DNA of 64,000 nt. Source: Streptomyces broussonetiae (GTDB lineage Bacteria; Actinomycetota; Actinomycetes; Streptomycetales; Streptomycetaceae). A model generated the notes under the pieces. It was not told the DNA's origin, searched no databases, and was given only the letters and a program-made list of their open reading frames with translations. The position numbers were made by a program, and so were the translations under genes. Positions 63,981 through 64,000 of the stretch are shown piece by piece. The stretch covers positions 6,324,001 through 6,388,000 of the forward strand of contig NZ_CP047020.1 of NCBI RefSeq assembly GCF_009796285.1. Reading direction: 5' to 3'. Within the stretch, counting starts at the first letter, position 1; the number at the start of each line of letters is the position of its first letter.

Positions 63981-64000
63981 ATGTCCGCTCCACCGCAGAC
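63981..64000 (+). CDS. Possible start of a divergent gene, cut by the window end
   Basis: ATG 63981 begins MSAPPQ and runs off the window. The call rests only on divergent position next to an ArsR-type regulator and its palindrome. In Streptomyces such partners are often MFS exporters. There is no clear RBS. Confidence 0.35.

Overview
The window is chromosomal core DNA of a Streptomyces-type actinobacterium. GC content is very high, with strong G/C at third codon positions and many GTG and TTG starts. The gene order also fits: lysA-hom-thrC-thrB-rho, rpmE-prfA-prmC, the atpIBEFHAGDC operon, a CBM2-FnIII-GH18 chitinase with a two-component pair, nucS, and the polarity proteins FilP and Scy next to methylmalonyl-CoA epimerase. 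From memory this matches the SCO5352-SCO5415 region of S. coelicolor. That is recollection, not a search. There are no tRNA or rRNA genes, CRISPR arrays, insertion sequences or prophage genes.

Layout: (1) 1-5736, aspartate-family amino acids: the C-terminal part of an ArgS-related protein, then lysA, hom, thrC and thrB, with elaborate RNA hairpins ahead of hom and thrB. (2) 5737-16269, information processing and envelope: rho, an LCP cell-wall ligase, rpmE, prfA, prmC, tsaC, a phosphatase-like protein lacking its catalytic cysteine, a frameshifted glyA, and a WecA-like sugar-phosphate transferase. (3) 16270-24980, the complete F1Fo ATP synthase operon, preceded by a Rex-operator-like palindrome, then a DUF2550 protein. 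(4) 24981-32455, chitinase ChiC with a textbook Streptomyces chitinase promoter (two 12-bp direct repeats around the -35 box) and the ChiS/ChiR-like pair. A second OmpR-type two-component system follows, with a secreted helical protein and a small lipoprotein. (5) 32456-45981, mixed accessory and core genes: cobalamin adenosyltransferase, a TetR-controlled ABC exporter, a frameshifted PASTA lipoprotein, an XRE/sigma-like regulator operon, 3-hydroxybutyryl-CoA dehydrogenase, a STAS protein beside a large membrane P-loop protein with a degenerate Walker A, NucS, and an LLM flavin oxidoreductase. (6) 45982-55386, two tandem paralogous ABC-2 transporters, then filP and scy. (7) 55387-64000, methylmalonyl-CoA epimerase, thiolase, MeaB, a MarR regulator, three tandem AIM24 paralogues, DUF3817 plus a thiamine-binding-type protein, an SRPBCC membrane protein and an ArsR-type regulator.

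Functional links: the adenosyltransferase (32 kb), epimerase, thiolase and MeaB (55-58 kb) and 3-hydroxybutyryl-CoA dehydrogenase (38 kb) all serve B12-dependent methylmalonyl-CoA and acetoacetyl-CoA chemistry. Two separate sites resemble the operator of the NADH sensor Rex. One lies before the ATP synthase operon and one between the AIM24 cluster and DUF3817, suggesting shared redox control.

The items most worth a second look are the cysteine-less phosphatase-like protein, the single-base frameshift in glyA, the structured hom and thrB leaders, a 20-codon ORF coupled between prmC and tsaC, the XRE/sigma-4 regulator with its small membrane partner, the P-loop protein with Arg in place of the Walker A Lys, and a possible small RNA at 38.4-38.55 kb. 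I did not find a clearly new defence or mobile system.
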